This document shows positions 30,374 through 38,871 of a stretch of DNA of 64,000 bases, piece after piece. Origin of the DNA: Pseudomonas sp. ok272 (GTDB lineage Bacteria > Pseudomonadota > Gammaproteobacteria > Pseudomonadales > Pseudomonadaceae). The first letter of the stretch is position 1. Each line of letters opens with the position of its first letter. The notes beneath the pieces are model-generated. The model made no database searches, was not told the DNA's origin, and was given only the letters and a program-made list of their open reading frames with translations. The stretch lies in assembly GCF_900109995.1 (NCBI RefSeq), contig NZ_FOCB01000002.1:14247-78246 (forward strand). Reading direction: 5' to 3'. The position numbers and the translations under genes are program-made.

Positions 30374-30404
30374 CTATGGCCGCGTCGCGCAGACACGGCC
30401 ATAG
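30374..30404. terminator. Hairpin between convergent genes
   Basis: CTATGGCCG (30374-30382) pairs with CGGCCATAG (30396-30404) in the 63-bp gap between two convergent genes. There is no U-run, so termination is likely but unproven. Confidence 0.45.
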
Positions 30405-30418
30405 AGGCGTTGTGCGGG

Positions 30419-30817
30419 TCAGAACCTGCCGGTAGCCACCGGCTCCGGAGTGAAGGCCATCGTCACTTTATTGTTGGGGTCCGGCTGCCACTTGACATCG
30501 CTCGGATTGCTCTCGCTGCGAACGATGCACTTCCACTCCACGACCACGCCGGGATTGACGTCTATAAAGCGTACCTGGCCGGTCCATGTCGGGTAGGCCG
30601 ACGGGGTGAGTCGAACCGCCTTGGCCGGATCCCAATCCCCCAGCTCCGCGCGAGCACCCACCACATAGACGCTGTAGCCCTGTGTCGTGACGCCGTTTTC
30701 GCAGCGAAAGCTCACGTTCAGTAGATAGGTCAACTGCACGTCTTGAGCCTGGCTGGGCACAGACAGCATGGCCAGCAAGAGCGCGCCCAGTGACAGGAAG
30801 TAACGAACCCTGGTCAT
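30419..30817 (-). CDS. Secreted stand-alone CBM20 (starch-binding) protein
   Basis: This 132-aa protein has a signal peptide (about 1-24, cleavage at SQA-QD) and a single carbohydrate-binding module family 20 domain. CBM20 hallmarks are SVYVVGARAELGDWDPAKAVRL (49-70), a Trp near 78, VEWKCIVR (93-100) and VKWQPDPNNKV (108-118). CBM20 binds starch or glycogen granules and is normally fused to amylases. Here no catalytic domain is present in the protein or beside it. AGGAG precedes the ATG. Its own promoter probably lies in 30818-30950. Export to the periplasm or medium is expected. What it binds is an inference from the fold. Confidence 0.8.
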   Translation of the reverse strand: MTRVRYFLSLGALLLAMLSVPSQAQDVQLTYLLNVSFRCENGVTTQGYSVYVVGARAELGDWDPAKAVRLTPSAYPTWTGQVRFIDVNPGVVVEWKCIVRSESNPSDVKWQPDPNNKVTMAFTPEPVATGRF

Positions 30818-31008
30818 GATGAACTCCTCATGTTGCGTTCAAGCAACCGATTGATCTCAAGCCCAGGCTAGTCCCCGTCCCAGTGAAAGTAACCTGTAAG
30901 AACTAACAGGTGATTAGAGTCATTGGCGATAGTCCCGCCCACTGCTTATTCGCCAACCCACAGGGGTTTTTTGGGCCGTACACGCGGTTGGTGTGCACCC
31001 GCGGACCT

Positions 31009-31103
31009 TGTGGGAGCGAGCCTGCTCGCGAAAAGGGTGTGTCAGGCACAGCCAGCATCTGCGTTGACTGACCCACCGCTTTCGCGAGCGGGCTCGCTCC
31101 CAC
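31009..31103. repeat. REP pair (REPIN)
   Basis: TGTGGGAGCGAGCCTGCTCG and the inverted right arm lie in the 500-bp gap between the CBM20 gene and the aldehyde dehydrogenase gene. The gap holds three REP clusters and no gene. Confidence 0.88.
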
Positions 31104-31148
31104 GGGGATCCGTGTCGAGCGCCGGATTTGCATTCGCTGAGGACCCGC

Positions 31149-31242
31149 GTGGGAGCGAGCCCGCTCGCGAAGGCGCTGTATCAGTCGGCATCTCAGTCAA
31201 CTGACAGGCTGCATTCGCCGGCAAGCCGGTCTCGCTCCCACC
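31149..31242. repeat. REP pair (REPIN)
   Basis: The left arm GTGGGAGCGAGCCCGCTCGC is intact. The right arm TTCGCCGGCAAGCCGGTCTC is the diverged variant also seen at 204-292. Confidence 0.82.
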
Positions 31243-31285
31243 TTGGTCGACGCCGGACACAAAGCTTGCACCCAGCTCAGATCCT

Positions 31286-31313
31286 TGTGGGAGCGGGCTT
31301 GCTCGCGAAGGCG
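31286..31313. repeat. Single REP unit
   Basis: An isolated TGTGGGAGCGGGCTTGCTCG unit with no inverted partner ends 3 bp before the stop codon of the aldehyde dehydrogenase gene. Confidence 0.8.
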
Positions 31314-31316
31314 GTG

Positions 31317-32816
31317 CTAGCGGTAGAACACTTCGTCGCTGTACGGATACCACCAGTCCTGGATCTGCGGTTTGTGGTCGATGATGACCATCTTCGAGCG
31401 GCGGAAGGCTTCCAGGCCCTGGCGCCCCAGTTCGCGGCCCAGGCCCGACATTTTCCAGCCACCGAACGGCAGTGCGTCGTTGTCGATCAGTGGATTGTTG
31501 ACCCAGACCATGCCGGCTTCCAGGCGATCGGCCGCTTCCATCGCTTCTTCAAGGTCAGTGGAAAACAACGAGGCACCGAGGCCGAACGGCGAGTCGTTGG
31601 CCAGGCGGATGGCCTCGTCGAAGTCGCTGACCCGGCAGATCGCAGCCACGGGGCCAAAGCACTCTTCCTGCAGGATCGCCATGTCGGCCGTCACCCCGGT
31701 GAGGATGGTCGGTTCATAGAACCAGCCCACGGTCTGTTCCGGGGGAATCCGCCCGCCGCACACCAGCGTTGCGCCCTTGGCCACGGCGTCATCCACCAGG
31801 CGCATGACTTTGTCCCGCGCGGCCTTGCTGACCATCGGGCCGATTTCCGAGCGCTCCAGGCCATGGCCGATGCGCAAGGCCCTGGTGCGTTCGGCGAAGC
31901 GCGCGACAAAGGCGTCATGGATCTCATCGACGACAAAAAAACGCTCGGCCGAGGTGCAGATCTGCCCGCTCAAGTGGAACGCCGCGGTCACTGCACCGGC
32001 GGCCGCGACTTCCAGCGGCGCGTGCTTGGAGATGATCAACGGGTCACTGCCGCCCGCCTCGATCACCGCCGGTTTCATCCGCTGCGCACAGGCCACGGCC
32101 ACCGCCTGGCCCGCGGCCACGCTGCCGGTAAAGGCCACGGCATGGGTGCCTGGGGACTGAATCAGCAACTGCGCGGTGCTGCCATCCCCCGGCACGCAGG
32201 ACACCAACCCCGGCAGCAAGGCCGTGAAGTGTTCCATGAATTTGAGGGTGCACAGGGTGGTGGCTTCTGCCGGCTTGATGATGCAGGCGTTGCCGGCCGC
32301 CAGGGAGGCGGCCACGGTCCAGCACATCAGCAGGATCGGGAAGTTGAACGGCATGATGTGCACGCTGACCCCGTAGGGTTCGTAGCGCACGTGCTGGAAC
32401 GAGCCGATCTGCGTGGTGCCGGCGACCTTGCCGGCGTCGTCCCGGGCCATCTCGGCGTAGTAGCGGAAGATCGGCGCGCAGTTGGCCAGCTCACCCATGG
32501 CTTCGGGAAACGGCTTGCCCATCTCCAGGGTCATCAGGCGTGCGACTTCGCGGTTGCACTCCAGCGATTGCTCAAGGGTGTTGGCCAACTGGTGCAAGCG
32601 CGCGGCGCGGCTTTTGGCATCGACCTGGCGCCACTGCTTTTGCGCGGCGTTGGCCGCATCGATGGCGGCCTGGACATCGGCTTCGTCGCACAGGGCGACC
32701 CGGCCCACCGGCTGCAAGGTGGCCGGGTCGAAGACTTCGCGCAGGCGCTGGGTCAGCGGCGTGAGGAATTCGGGGTTGATGAAGCGCAAGGCGCTGTCGG
32801 TTTGAAAGGTGCTCAT
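31317..32816 (-). CDS. NAD(P)-dependent aldehyde dehydrogenase
   Basis: This 499-aa ALDH-superfamily enzyme has catalytic cysteine C287 in SGQICTSAERF, general-base E253 in VIEAGGSDP and the oxyanion Asn in MPFNFP near 158. The glycine motif FTGSVAAGQAV is near 229, and the C-terminal FGGWKMSGLGRELG is typical. The closest general types are succinate-semialdehyde and gamma-aminobutyraldehyde dehydrogenases. AAGGAA supports the ATG. It is the last gene of the nine-gene minus-strand operon that starts at 39927 and would oxidise the aldehyde made by the FAD oxidase encoded in the divergent unit. The exact substrate is unknown. Confidence 0.93.
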   Translation of the reverse strand: MSTFQTDSALRFINPEFLTPLTQRLREVFDPATLQPVGRVALCDEADVQAAIDAANAAQKQWRQVDAKSRAARLHQLANTLEQSLECNREVARLMTLEMGKPFPEAMGELANCAPIFRYYAEMARDDAGKVAGTTQIGSFQHVRYEPYGVSVHIMPFNFPILLMCWTVAASLAAGNACIIKPAEATTLCTLKFMEHFTALLPGLVSCVPGDGSTAQLLIQSPGTHAVAFTGSVAAGQAVAVACAQRMKPAVIEAGGSDPLIISKHAPLEVAAAGAVTAAFHLSGQICTSAERFFVVDEIHDAFVARFAERTRALRIGHGLERSEIGPMVSKAARDKVMRLVDDAVAKGATLVCGGRIPPEQTVGWFYEPTILTGVTADMAILQEECFGPVAAICRVSDFDEAIRLANDSPFGLGASLFSTDLEEAMEAADRLEAGMVWVNNPLIDNDALPFGGWKMSGLGRELGRQGLEAFRRSKMVIIDHKPQIQDWWYPYSDEVFYR

Positions 32817-32839
32817 CGGAGGTTCCTTATAAAGAGACG

Positions 32840-33889
32840 TCAGGCGAATCGGACCAGGGCCGCCGGGGGGATCCCGTCGCGCCAGCCGGCGACGTGCCGA
32901 TCGAGAAAGTCGCGCAGTGGCTCGAGGGCCGGGCCCTCCAGCGCACAGATGAACAAGTCGAGCACCCGTGGCAGATGGGCCAGGTAGCCCTGCTTGCCGT
33001 CACGCAGGGCCAGGCGCACGAAAATGCCCAGCACCTTGGCGTGGCGTTGGGCGGCCAGCACCTGGTAGTCGGCCATGAAGCGCGGCGCATCCAGCCCCCC
33101 ACGCTGCGCGGTGTAATGCGCCAGCAACGCCACGCGCAGGGTGGGCGGCACATCGCGGCGGGCGTCTTCGAGCAGCGACATCAGGTCGTAGGCCGCCGCG
33201 CCGACCAGGGCGTCCTGGAAGTCCAGCAGGCCACAGGCGCTGACCCCGTCGCGATCGTCCAGGCGCATCAGGTTGTCGACGTGGTAGTCGCGCAGCACCA
33301 GGGTTTCCCGGCGCTGCGCGACGTCCGCGCAGGCCTCGGCGAACACCTGCATGAACGGCTCGCGCAAGACGCGGGCCTGTTCCTCGCCGATCAGCAACGG
33401 CACGTACCAGTCGATGAACAGCGCGTACTCGTCGCCCAGGCGTGCCGCGTCGTAGGGGCTGAATGCCGGCGTGTCGATGGGCGCGGCGTTATGCAACAGC
33501 GCCAGGGCATCGACAGCCAGCCGATACAGCGCCCACTCCTCGACGCCCGCCGCCAGCAGGCGGGTGTAGGTGCCGTGGCCGAAGTCTTCGATCAGGGCCA
33601 GGCCCGCGTCTTCGTCGACCGCCCGCAGCGCCGGCGCCGACAGTCCGAGCGATTGCAGGTAGCCCGCCACCTGCACGTAGGGCCCGATGGGTTCGCTGGC
33701 CGGCGGCGAGTCCATCAACAGCAGCCCGGCGCCCGCCAGGCGAAAGTAGCGCCGGCTGGACGCGTCGGCCGGCAACGCCTCCAACAGCGCGTCGGGATAC
33801 CCGGCACGGGCCAGGAACTCGGCCCGCACTCGCGTACGGTCAAGGTCCTGGGTCATCAGTTGCGCACGTGCGTTGCTCATGTCGTTCAC
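32840..33889 (-). CDS. AmgK-like sugar kinase (APH/choline-kinase fold)
   Basis: This 349-aa phosphotransferase has the aminoglycoside-phosphotransferase/choline-kinase fold. The catalytic loop is LRDYHVDNLM (D201, N206) and the Mg site LLDFQDALVG (D223). Outside these motifs it follows AmgK, the anomeric MurNAc/GlcNAc kinase of Pseudomonas, notably DASSRRYFR near 42-50, EYALFIDWYV near 154-163 and HAKVLGIFVRLALRDGK in the C-terminal third. AmgK makes a sugar 1-phosphate. Canonical amgK sits beside murU, which is absent here, so this is a paralogue in a new context. The GTG at 33889 overlaps the cupin stop; an ATG at 33880 is the alternative start. Confidence 0.8.
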   Translation of the reverse strand: MNDMSNARAQLMTQDLDRTRVRAEFLARAGYPDALLEALPADASSRRYFRLAGAGLLLMDSPPASEPIGPYVQVAGYLQSLGLSAPALRAVDEDAGLALIEDFGHGTYTRLLAAGVEEWALYRLAVDALALLHNAAPIDTPAFSPYDAARLGDEYALFIDWYVPLLIGEEQARVLREPFMQVFAEACADVAQRRETLVLRDYHVDNLMRLDDRDGVSACGLLDFQDALVGAAAYDLMSLLEDARRDVPPTLRVALLAHYTAQRGGLDAPRFMADYQVLAAQRHAKVLGIFVRLALRDGKQGYLAHLPRVLDLFICALEGPALEPLRDFLDRHVAGWRDGIPPAALVRFA

Positions 33890-34230
33890 CGAATCATGTA
33901 GACCTTTTTCACCGTCTCATGGACGGTGCACACGCCCTTCCAGTCCTTGCGGAAGAAGGCAATGGTGCCGGGCTTGATCTCGATCACTTCACCCGATTCG
34001 TGGACGTAAGTGCAGCGGCCTTCCATGAAGTGGCAGAACTCGTCGCTGGTGACGTGGCAGAACCACTTGCCCGGGGTGCAGATCCACATGCCGCATTCCG
34101 ATTGGCCTTCGGGGCCTTTGTGCAGCACCACGCCCGAGATGCGCGACTCGCCTTCCAGCATGGTGGGGATCACGCCCCAGTCTTTGACGTCGGTGATCTT
34201 GAGGGGGTCGTAGAGGTAGGGGGTGGTCAT
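33886..34230 (-). CDS. EutQ-like cupin (DUF861/cupin_3), copy 1
   Basis: This 114-aa single-domain cupin has its core at SDEFCHFMEGRCTYVHESGEVIEIKPGTIAFFRKDWKG. The DE-x-C-H-x-x-x-G-R motif is shared with the two other cupins of this region. The family includes EutQ-like proteins and the cupin half of (S)-ureidoglycine aminohydrolase. The catalytic role is unknown. The open frame extends 24 codons upstream into REP sequence, so the ATG at 34230 is chosen. Its stop overlaps the kinase start by 3-4 bp, which suggests coupled translation. The family is often found beside genes for amine catabolism, but its exact job is not established. Confidence 0.85.
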   Translation of the reverse strand: MTTPYLYDPLKITDVKDWGVIPTMLEGESRISGVVLHKGPEGQSECGMWICTPGKWFCHVTSDEFCHFMEGRCTYVHESGEVIEIKPGTIAFFRKDWKGVCTVHETVKKVYMIR

Positions 34231-34265
34231 GATTTTCTCTTCTATAAAGGTAGGTACGTATTTTT

Positions 34266-34353
34266 TGTGGGAGCGAGCCTGCTCGCGAAAGGGGCAGCAC
34301 ATTCAATATCAATGTGTCTGTCCCATCGCTTTCGCGAGCAGGCTCGCTCCCAC
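34266..34353. repeat. REP pair (REPIN) inside an operon
   Basis: TGTGGGAGCGAGCCTGCTCG and its inverted partner lie between the two cupin genes. This may set different mRNA stability for the upstream transport half and the downstream kinase/dehydrogenase half. Confidence 0.88.
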
Positions 34354-34371
34354 GGGTTCGGGGTTAGCCCT

Positions 34372-34746
34372 TCAATCTTCCGCCAGCATGTACACGTTGC
34401 GCAGGGTCTCCTGCACGTGGCATTCGCCGGTCCAGCCGGCGGGGAACATCACCAGGGTATTGGCCCGGACGTCGATCACTTCGCCGTTGTCGTGGCGGTA
34501 GGTGGCACGCCCGGCGAGGAAATGGCACAGCTCGTCACGGGGAATCGACAAGCGCCAGCGCCCTGGGGTGCAAACCCACAGTCCGGTCTCCGGGCGGTTG
34601 TCCGGGCCTTTGTACAGCAACCGTCCGCTGGAGCGAGACACGCCTTCCACCGCGTCACTCTGCACGCCCCAGTCCACCAGGTCGGTGCGGGTGCTGACGT
34701 CTTCGAGGTAGGGGGTAAACCCCGCCGTGGTATTCACATCAGGCAT
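34372..34746 (-). CDS. EutQ-like cupin (DUF861/cupin_3), copy 2
   Basis: This 124-aa paralogue of the cupin at 33886-34230 has its core at PRDELCHFLAGRATYRHDNGEVIDV, followed by the FPAGWTGE turn. It shares the same order of segments (an N-terminal WGVxxxxxEG strand, then GLWVCTPGRW). Its ATG overlaps the end of the glycosyltransferase gene by 8 bp. Open codons further upstream are a shadow of that gene. Two tandem copies in one operon plus a third in the divergent unit suggest sub-functionalised binding or isomerase roles. No function can be assigned. Confidence 0.83.
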   Translation of the reverse strand: MPDVNTTAGFTPYLEDVSTRTDLVDWGVQSDAVEGVSRSSGRLLYKGPDNRPETGLWVCTPGRWRLSIPRDELCHFLAGRATYRHDNGEVIDVRANTLVMFPAGWTGECHVQETLRNVYMLAED

Positions 34747-36022
34747 CGCACAGCACCTTATCCAGAATTTTTGCCGCGTCTTCCGGGCCCTTGCGTGATT
34801 GCATCTGGGCGCTGGTGCATTGCAGGCGTTGGCGCATCGCCGAATCGTTGAAGCACGCGGCGAGCTTTTCGGCCAGTTGCGCGTCGTCCCAGTCGTAACG
34901 GTCGAGCTTGAAGCCGTGACCGCTTTCTTCGGCGCGCATCGCATTGTCGTGGCCGTCCCAGACATAGGACATGACAATCGCTGGCTTACCGAAGAACAGG
35001 CACTCGGTGAAGCTGTTGTTGCCGCCGTGGTGGATCACCGCATCGACCTGGGCGATCACCGAGGGCTGGGGGAACCAGTTGGAGATCTGCACGTTGGGCG
35101 GCAGGTCGAGGTATTCGTCCAGGTGTTCACCGACATTGACCAGGGCGCGGTACGGCAACTTGCCGATGGCGCTGATCAGGCGCTTGAGCAACTCGACGTC
35201 ACCCGAACCGAGGCTGCCGAAGCTGGCGTACAGCAGCGGCTTGTCGTTGTGGGCGGCAAAGGTCGGGATCTCATAGGCGGTGTCGGCGCGCACACAGCCC
35301 TGCAGGTAGTGGAACCGCTCCGGCGGCAGCGGGTGACGGCGCTCGAACTTGACCGCATCGGGGTAGAGCAACAGGTTCATGTGGGGCGAGGCTTCAAAGA
35401 ACATCCCCAGCGGGTACGGTTGCTCACCGTGGGCCGCGAGGAACTGGTTGAAGTCGTCGTGGATCGGCCCCACCACCTCTTCGAAACGCTGGCGGAATTG
35501 CGCGTGGCCAGCCTTGTCGTCAATGCTCATGCCCGACAGGTGCGGCGGGATGTCCGGGTCTTCGATCTCGTTCTCCGAGCAGGAGATGATCCGCACCCAC
35601 GGCTTGCCGTATTGCTTGATCGCCGGGAACAGAATCACGTTGTCGACGCAGATCAAGTCCGGCTTGACCTTGTCCAGCACTGCCGGCAGGTCTTTCTGCG
35701 CCCACTTGGCCGTCTCGACAATCGCGCTCCAGCACTCCTTGACGTAGTTGTCGATCTGCTCCAGCGGGGTCTTGCGAAAGTTGGGGATGTGGCCGTTGAT
35801 GAAATCCACCCAGTAGCGGGCCATCTCTTCGGCGGGCATCGGTGCCGACATGTTCACCATGTGCTCTTCAAAGCCGTAGCCGGCGTACACGCCACTCATG
35901 CCGGGGTCGGTGAGGAACACCGCCTTGTGCCCAAGGGCTTCGCACGCCTGGGCGATACCCACCGAGTTCAGCGCGGGCCCGTAGGCCGCTTCGGGGAAGA
36001 AGGCGATTACTTTCTGTTTCAT
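34739..36022 (-). CDS. GT-B glycosyltransferase, UGT/MGT-like (family 1), copy 1
   Basis: This 427-aa GT-B-fold protein has an N-terminal acceptor domain starting KVIAFFPEAAYGPALNSVGIAQA. Its C-terminal donor domain has the UGT-type signature NWFPQPSVIAQ (315-325), IHHGGNNSF (330-338) and WDGHDNAM (355-362). Such enzymes transfer a sugar from a nucleotide donor to a small hydroxylated or amino acceptor. The position normally holding the catalytic His, after the Gly at 15, is Pro16. AGGAG precedes the ATG. It sits 33 bp after the polyamine-type ATPase gene and overlaps the cupin by 8 bp. It is a clear paralogue of the gene at 41164-42447. Acceptor and donor are unknown. Confidence 0.88.
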   Translation of the reverse strand: MKQKVIAFFPEAAYGPALNSVGIAQACEALGHKAVFLTDPGMSGVYAGYGFEEHMVNMSAPMPAEEMARYWVDFINGHIPNFRKTPLEQIDNYVKECWSAIVETAKWAQKDLPAVLDKVKPDLICVDNVILFPAIKQYGKPWVRIISCSENEIEDPDIPPHLSGMSIDDKAGHAQFRQRFEEVVGPIHDDFNQFLAAHGEQPYPLGMFFEASPHMNLLLYPDAVKFERRHPLPPERFHYLQGCVRADTAYEIPTFAAHNDKPLLYASFGSLGSGDVELLKRLISAIGKLPYRALVNVGEHLDEYLDLPPNVQISNWFPQPSVIAQVDAVIHHGGNNSFTECLFFGKPAIVMSYVWDGHDNAMRAEESGHGFKLDRYDWDDAQLAEKLAACFNDSAMRQRLQCTSAQMQSRKGPEDAAKILDKVLCDA

Positions 36023-36055
36023 CGAGCAATACTCCTGCGCGGGTCTTTTTATTAT

Positions 36056-37135
36056 TTAGTGGGTCAGTACGCGGGCATGCCGGGCTTGCCAGCCGAGGCG
36101 CACCGTCATGCCGCTGGAGAAATGAGCGAACTCGAACTGCGAGGACGGCACGCGGACAATCAATGGCTTGTCGCTGAGCACGGTCTTGACGTGCAGGTTG
36201 GTGTCCAGGCCGTGGTAGGCGGCTTCGACCACCTGGCCCTCGACCTGGTTGTCGCACTCACCGCCCTGCTCGCCCAGCACCTGCAAACGCTCGGGACGCA
36301 CCACCACGGCGACCGCTTCGCCACGCGGTGCGCCTGGCAGGGTCTGGACCTTCAGCCCATGGCCGTTGACCGTCACCTGCTGCTCGCCGGCACGCACGCC
36401 TTCGAGCAGGTTGCTGACGCCGATGAAGTTGGCCACGAAGCGGCTGTTGGGGTTCTCGTACAGCTCGGTCGGGCTGCCGCACTGGCAGACCTTGCCGCCG
36501 TCGAGCACGGCCATGCGGTCGGACATCACCAGGGCTTCTTCCTGGTCGTGGGTGACGATGATGAAGGTGATGCCGCTTTCGTGTTGCAGGCGCTTGAGTT
36601 CCAGTTGCATCTTTTCGCGCAGCTTCTTGTCCAGCGCGCCCAGCGGCTCATCGAGCAGCAACACCCGCGGGCGCTTGACCAGGGCACGGGCCAGGGCCAC
36701 GCGCTGGCGTTGCCCACCCGACAGTTGATCGGGCTTGCGCTCGGCCAGTTCGCTGAGTTGCGCGGTGGCCAGCACCTCGTTGACCCGCTGGCGGATCTCG
36801 GTCTCGGGCAGGCGCTCCATCTCCAGGCCGTAGGCGATGTTCTTGCGCACGGTCATGTTGGGGAACAGCGCGTAGGACTGAAACATCAGGTTCAGCGGGC
36901 GCTTGTTGGCCGGCAGTGGCGAGATGTCCTGGCCGTCCAGGTAGATGCAGCCGGAACTGGGCGTCTCGAAGCCGGCGAGCATGCGCAGCAAGGTGGTCTT
37001 GCCGCAGCCCGAAGGGCCGAGCAGCGCGAAGAATTCGTTCTCGCGGATGTTCAACGACACCTCATCGACCGCCAGACCGTTGCCATAAGACTTGCTGACC
37101 TTGTCCAGGATCAGTACCGCCGATGCGTTATTCAT
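36056..37135 (-). CDS. Polyamine-type ABC transporter ATPase, PotA-like
   Basis: This 359-aa ATPase has Walker A GPSGCGKTT (about 39-47), Q-loop MFQSYALFP, signature LSGGQRQRVALARAL and Walker B VLLLDEPLGALD, with the switch His in IVTHDQEEAL. The C-terminal TOBE/regulatory domain (about 270-359) is typical of PotA and MalK types. It overlaps the upstream PotC-like gene by 8 bp and powers uptake through the two permeases. The transported compound cannot be inferred from the ATPase. Homology to spermidine/putrescine transporters suggests a cationic amine. Confidence 0.92.
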   Translation of the reverse strand: MNNASAVLILDKVSKSYGNGLAVDEVSLNIRENEFFALLGPSGCGKTTLLRMLAGFETPSSGCIYLDGQDISPLPANKRPLNLMFQSYALFPNMTVRKNIAYGLEMERLPETEIRQRVNEVLATAQLSELAERKPDQLSGGQRQRVALARALVKRPRVLLLDEPLGALDKKLREKMQLELKRLQHESGITFIIVTHDQEEALVMSDRMAVLDGGKVCQCGSPTELYENPNSRFVANFIGVSNLLEGVRAGEQQVTVNGHGLKVQTLPGAPRGEAVAVVVRPERLQVLGEQGGECDNQVEGQVVEAAYHGLDTNLHVKTVLSDKPLIVRVPSSQFEFAHFSSGMTVRLGWQARHARVLTH

Positions 37136-37934
37136 GGGTGCGAGGAGCCTTGTTCAGACGCTGGGAAGCCAGCAGCGCGGTGATGCTGACCAGCATCACC
37201 AACGTCGCCAGGGCATTGATTTCGGGGGTCACGCCGAAGCGGATCATGGCGTAGATCTGCATCGGCAACGTGGTCGAGGCAGAGCCTGAGCCGGAGTTGA
37301 AGAAGGCGATGATGAATTCGTCCACCGACAGGGTGAACGCCAGCAAGCCACCGGCCAGCACACCGGGGAAGATCGCCGGCAACAGCACCCGGCGAAAGGT
37401 GGTGAACCAGCCGGCGCCCAGGTCAATCGAGGCTTCGAGGATCGAGTAGTCAAAATGCTTGAGCCGGGTGCGCACCACCGCGCAGACGAAGGCGATGTTG
37501 AACACCGCATGGCTGATGATGATCGAGTGCAGGCCCAGGCCGGCCTTGAGCAGGTTGAAGAAACTCAACAAGGCGATGGCCAGCACGATGTCCGGGATGA
37601 TCATGGGCGCCATCAGCAAGGTGTCGACCACCTGGCCCTGGTCGTTGCCCTTGCGCCGCAACTCGACGCCCAGGGCGAGCAAGGTGCCGAGCACGCAGGC
37701 AATGAAGGTCGCCGACAGCGCGACGATCAAGGTGTTGAGCGCCGCCGACAGAATCGCCGTGTTGTGGGCCAGCGACACGTACCACTTGAACGACACGCCG
37801 CCCCACGCCGTCGGTAGCCCGGACTTGTTGAACGACAGCAGGATCAGCACCAGGATCGGCACATACAGGAAGGCGTAGACCAGGCCCAAATGACCATTGA
37901 GCAAGCCGGCACCCAGCGAACGTGGCTGGCTCAT
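37128..37934 (-). CDS. Polyamine-type ABC permease, PotC-like
   Basis: This 268-aa inner-membrane permease has six hydrophobic segments. The EAA loop reads LEASIDLGAGWFTTFRRVLLPAIFPG near residues 166-190. The N-terminal helix and FNKSGLPTAWGGVSFKWY match the PotC/PotI start. GGAGG lies six bases before the ATG at 37934, which overlaps the PotB stop by 4 bp. Open codons upstream of that ATG belong to the PotB gene read in another frame. Confidence 0.92.
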   Translation of the reverse strand: MSQPRSLGAGLLNGHLGLVYAFLYVPILVLILLSFNKSGLPTAWGGVSFKWYVSLAHNTAILSAALNTLIVALSATFIACVLGTLLALGVELRRKGNDQGQVVDTLLMAPMIIPDIVLAIALLSFFNLLKAGLGLHSIIISHAVFNIAFVCAVVRTRLKHFDYSILEASIDLGAGWFTTFRRVLLPAIFPGVLAGGLLAFTLSVDEFIIAFFNSGSGSASTTLPMQIYAMIRFGVTPEINALATLVMLVSITALLASQRLNKAPRTHE

Positions 37935-38791
37935 GGGCGGCCTCCTTCGGCGCGACGGGCAATCAGTGCCTGGATGAACAGCAGCACCAGCATGATCGCG
38001 ATCAGGAAGAAACTCAGCGCCGCACCGAACGGCCAGTCCCGCGCCGTGAGGAACTGCGAATAGATCAGGTTGCCGACCATCTGCACCTGTTTGCCGCCCA
38101 GCAGGTCGGCGGTGATGAAGTTGCCGATGCTCAACACGAACACAAACACCGCACCGGCAGCGATCCCCGGCACGCTCAGCGGCAGGATGATCCGGCGGAA
38201 GGTCATCCAGCCCGAGGCCCCGAGGTCCTTGGAGGCGTCCCACAGTTCATTGTTGATCCGCGACAGCGAAGAGAAGATCGCCAGGATCACAAAGGGGATG
38301 TAGTTGTAGACCAGGCCCAGGATCACCGACGCCTCGGTGTACAGCAGGTTGATCGGTTCGCCGCTGTAGCCGAACATTTGCAGCAGGCGATTGATCAGGC
38401 CTTCGCGGTTGAGCAGGACGATCCAGGCGTAGGTGCGGATCAGGTAGTTGCTCCAGAATGGCAGCATCACCAGGAACAGGAACACCGCTTGCCGGCGGCG
38501 TGGCGCACGGGCAATCGCATACGCCGCCGGGTAACCGATCAGCACCGCGAACAGGGTCGACAGCCCGGCGATTTTGGCCGACTTGAGCAGGATGCCCAGG
38601 TACAGCGGGTCGAACGCACGCTGGTAGTTTTCCCAGCTGAACACCCACTCGATACCGCCATAGGCACCACGCTCGACGAAGCTGTAGACCAGCACCAGCA
38701 CACACGGCAGTACCAGAAACACCAACAGCCAGCTAAGTCCAGGCGTCAGCAGCCAGGCCGACAGACGCCTGTCAGCATGCAATGCACTCAT
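37931..38791 (-). CDS. Polyamine-type ABC permease, PotB-like
   Basis: This 286-aa inner-membrane permease has an N-terminal helix (about 12-37) with the long periplasmic loop usual for PotB/PotH, then five more helices. The EAA loop is ELWDASKDLGASGWMTFRRIILPLSVPG near 180-207. GAGGA precedes the ATG with good spacing. It lies 80 bp downstream of the binding-protein gene and overlaps PotC. With PotA, PotC and the binding protein it forms a complete importer. Confidence 0.92.
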   Translation of the reverse strand: MSALHADRRLSAWLLTPGLSWLLVFLVLPCVLVLVYSFVERGAYGGIEWVFSWENYQRAFDPLYLGILLKSAKIAGLSTLFAVLIGYPAAYAIARAPRRRQAVFLFLVMLPFWSNYLIRTYAWIVLLNREGLINRLLQMFGYSGEPINLLYTEASVILGLVYNYIPFVILAIFSSLSRINNELWDASKDLGASGWMTFRRIILPLSVPGIAAGAVFVFVLSIGNFITADLLGGKQVQMVGNLIYSQFLTARDWPFGAALSFFLIAIMLVLLFIQALIARRAEGGRP

Positions 38792-38871
38792 TGATCGAAT
38801 CCTCCGACCTTGGGTCGGCTTTCTTGAGAGAGACGAGGCGCGCGAGTGCGTGCCCCGTTGAGACCCGAGGC

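Noticed and set aside
30950..30975. Possible rho-independent terminator (AACCC/GGGTT followed by T-run)
   Set aside because: The stem is only 5 bp and no plus-strand gene ends within 500 bp upstream.
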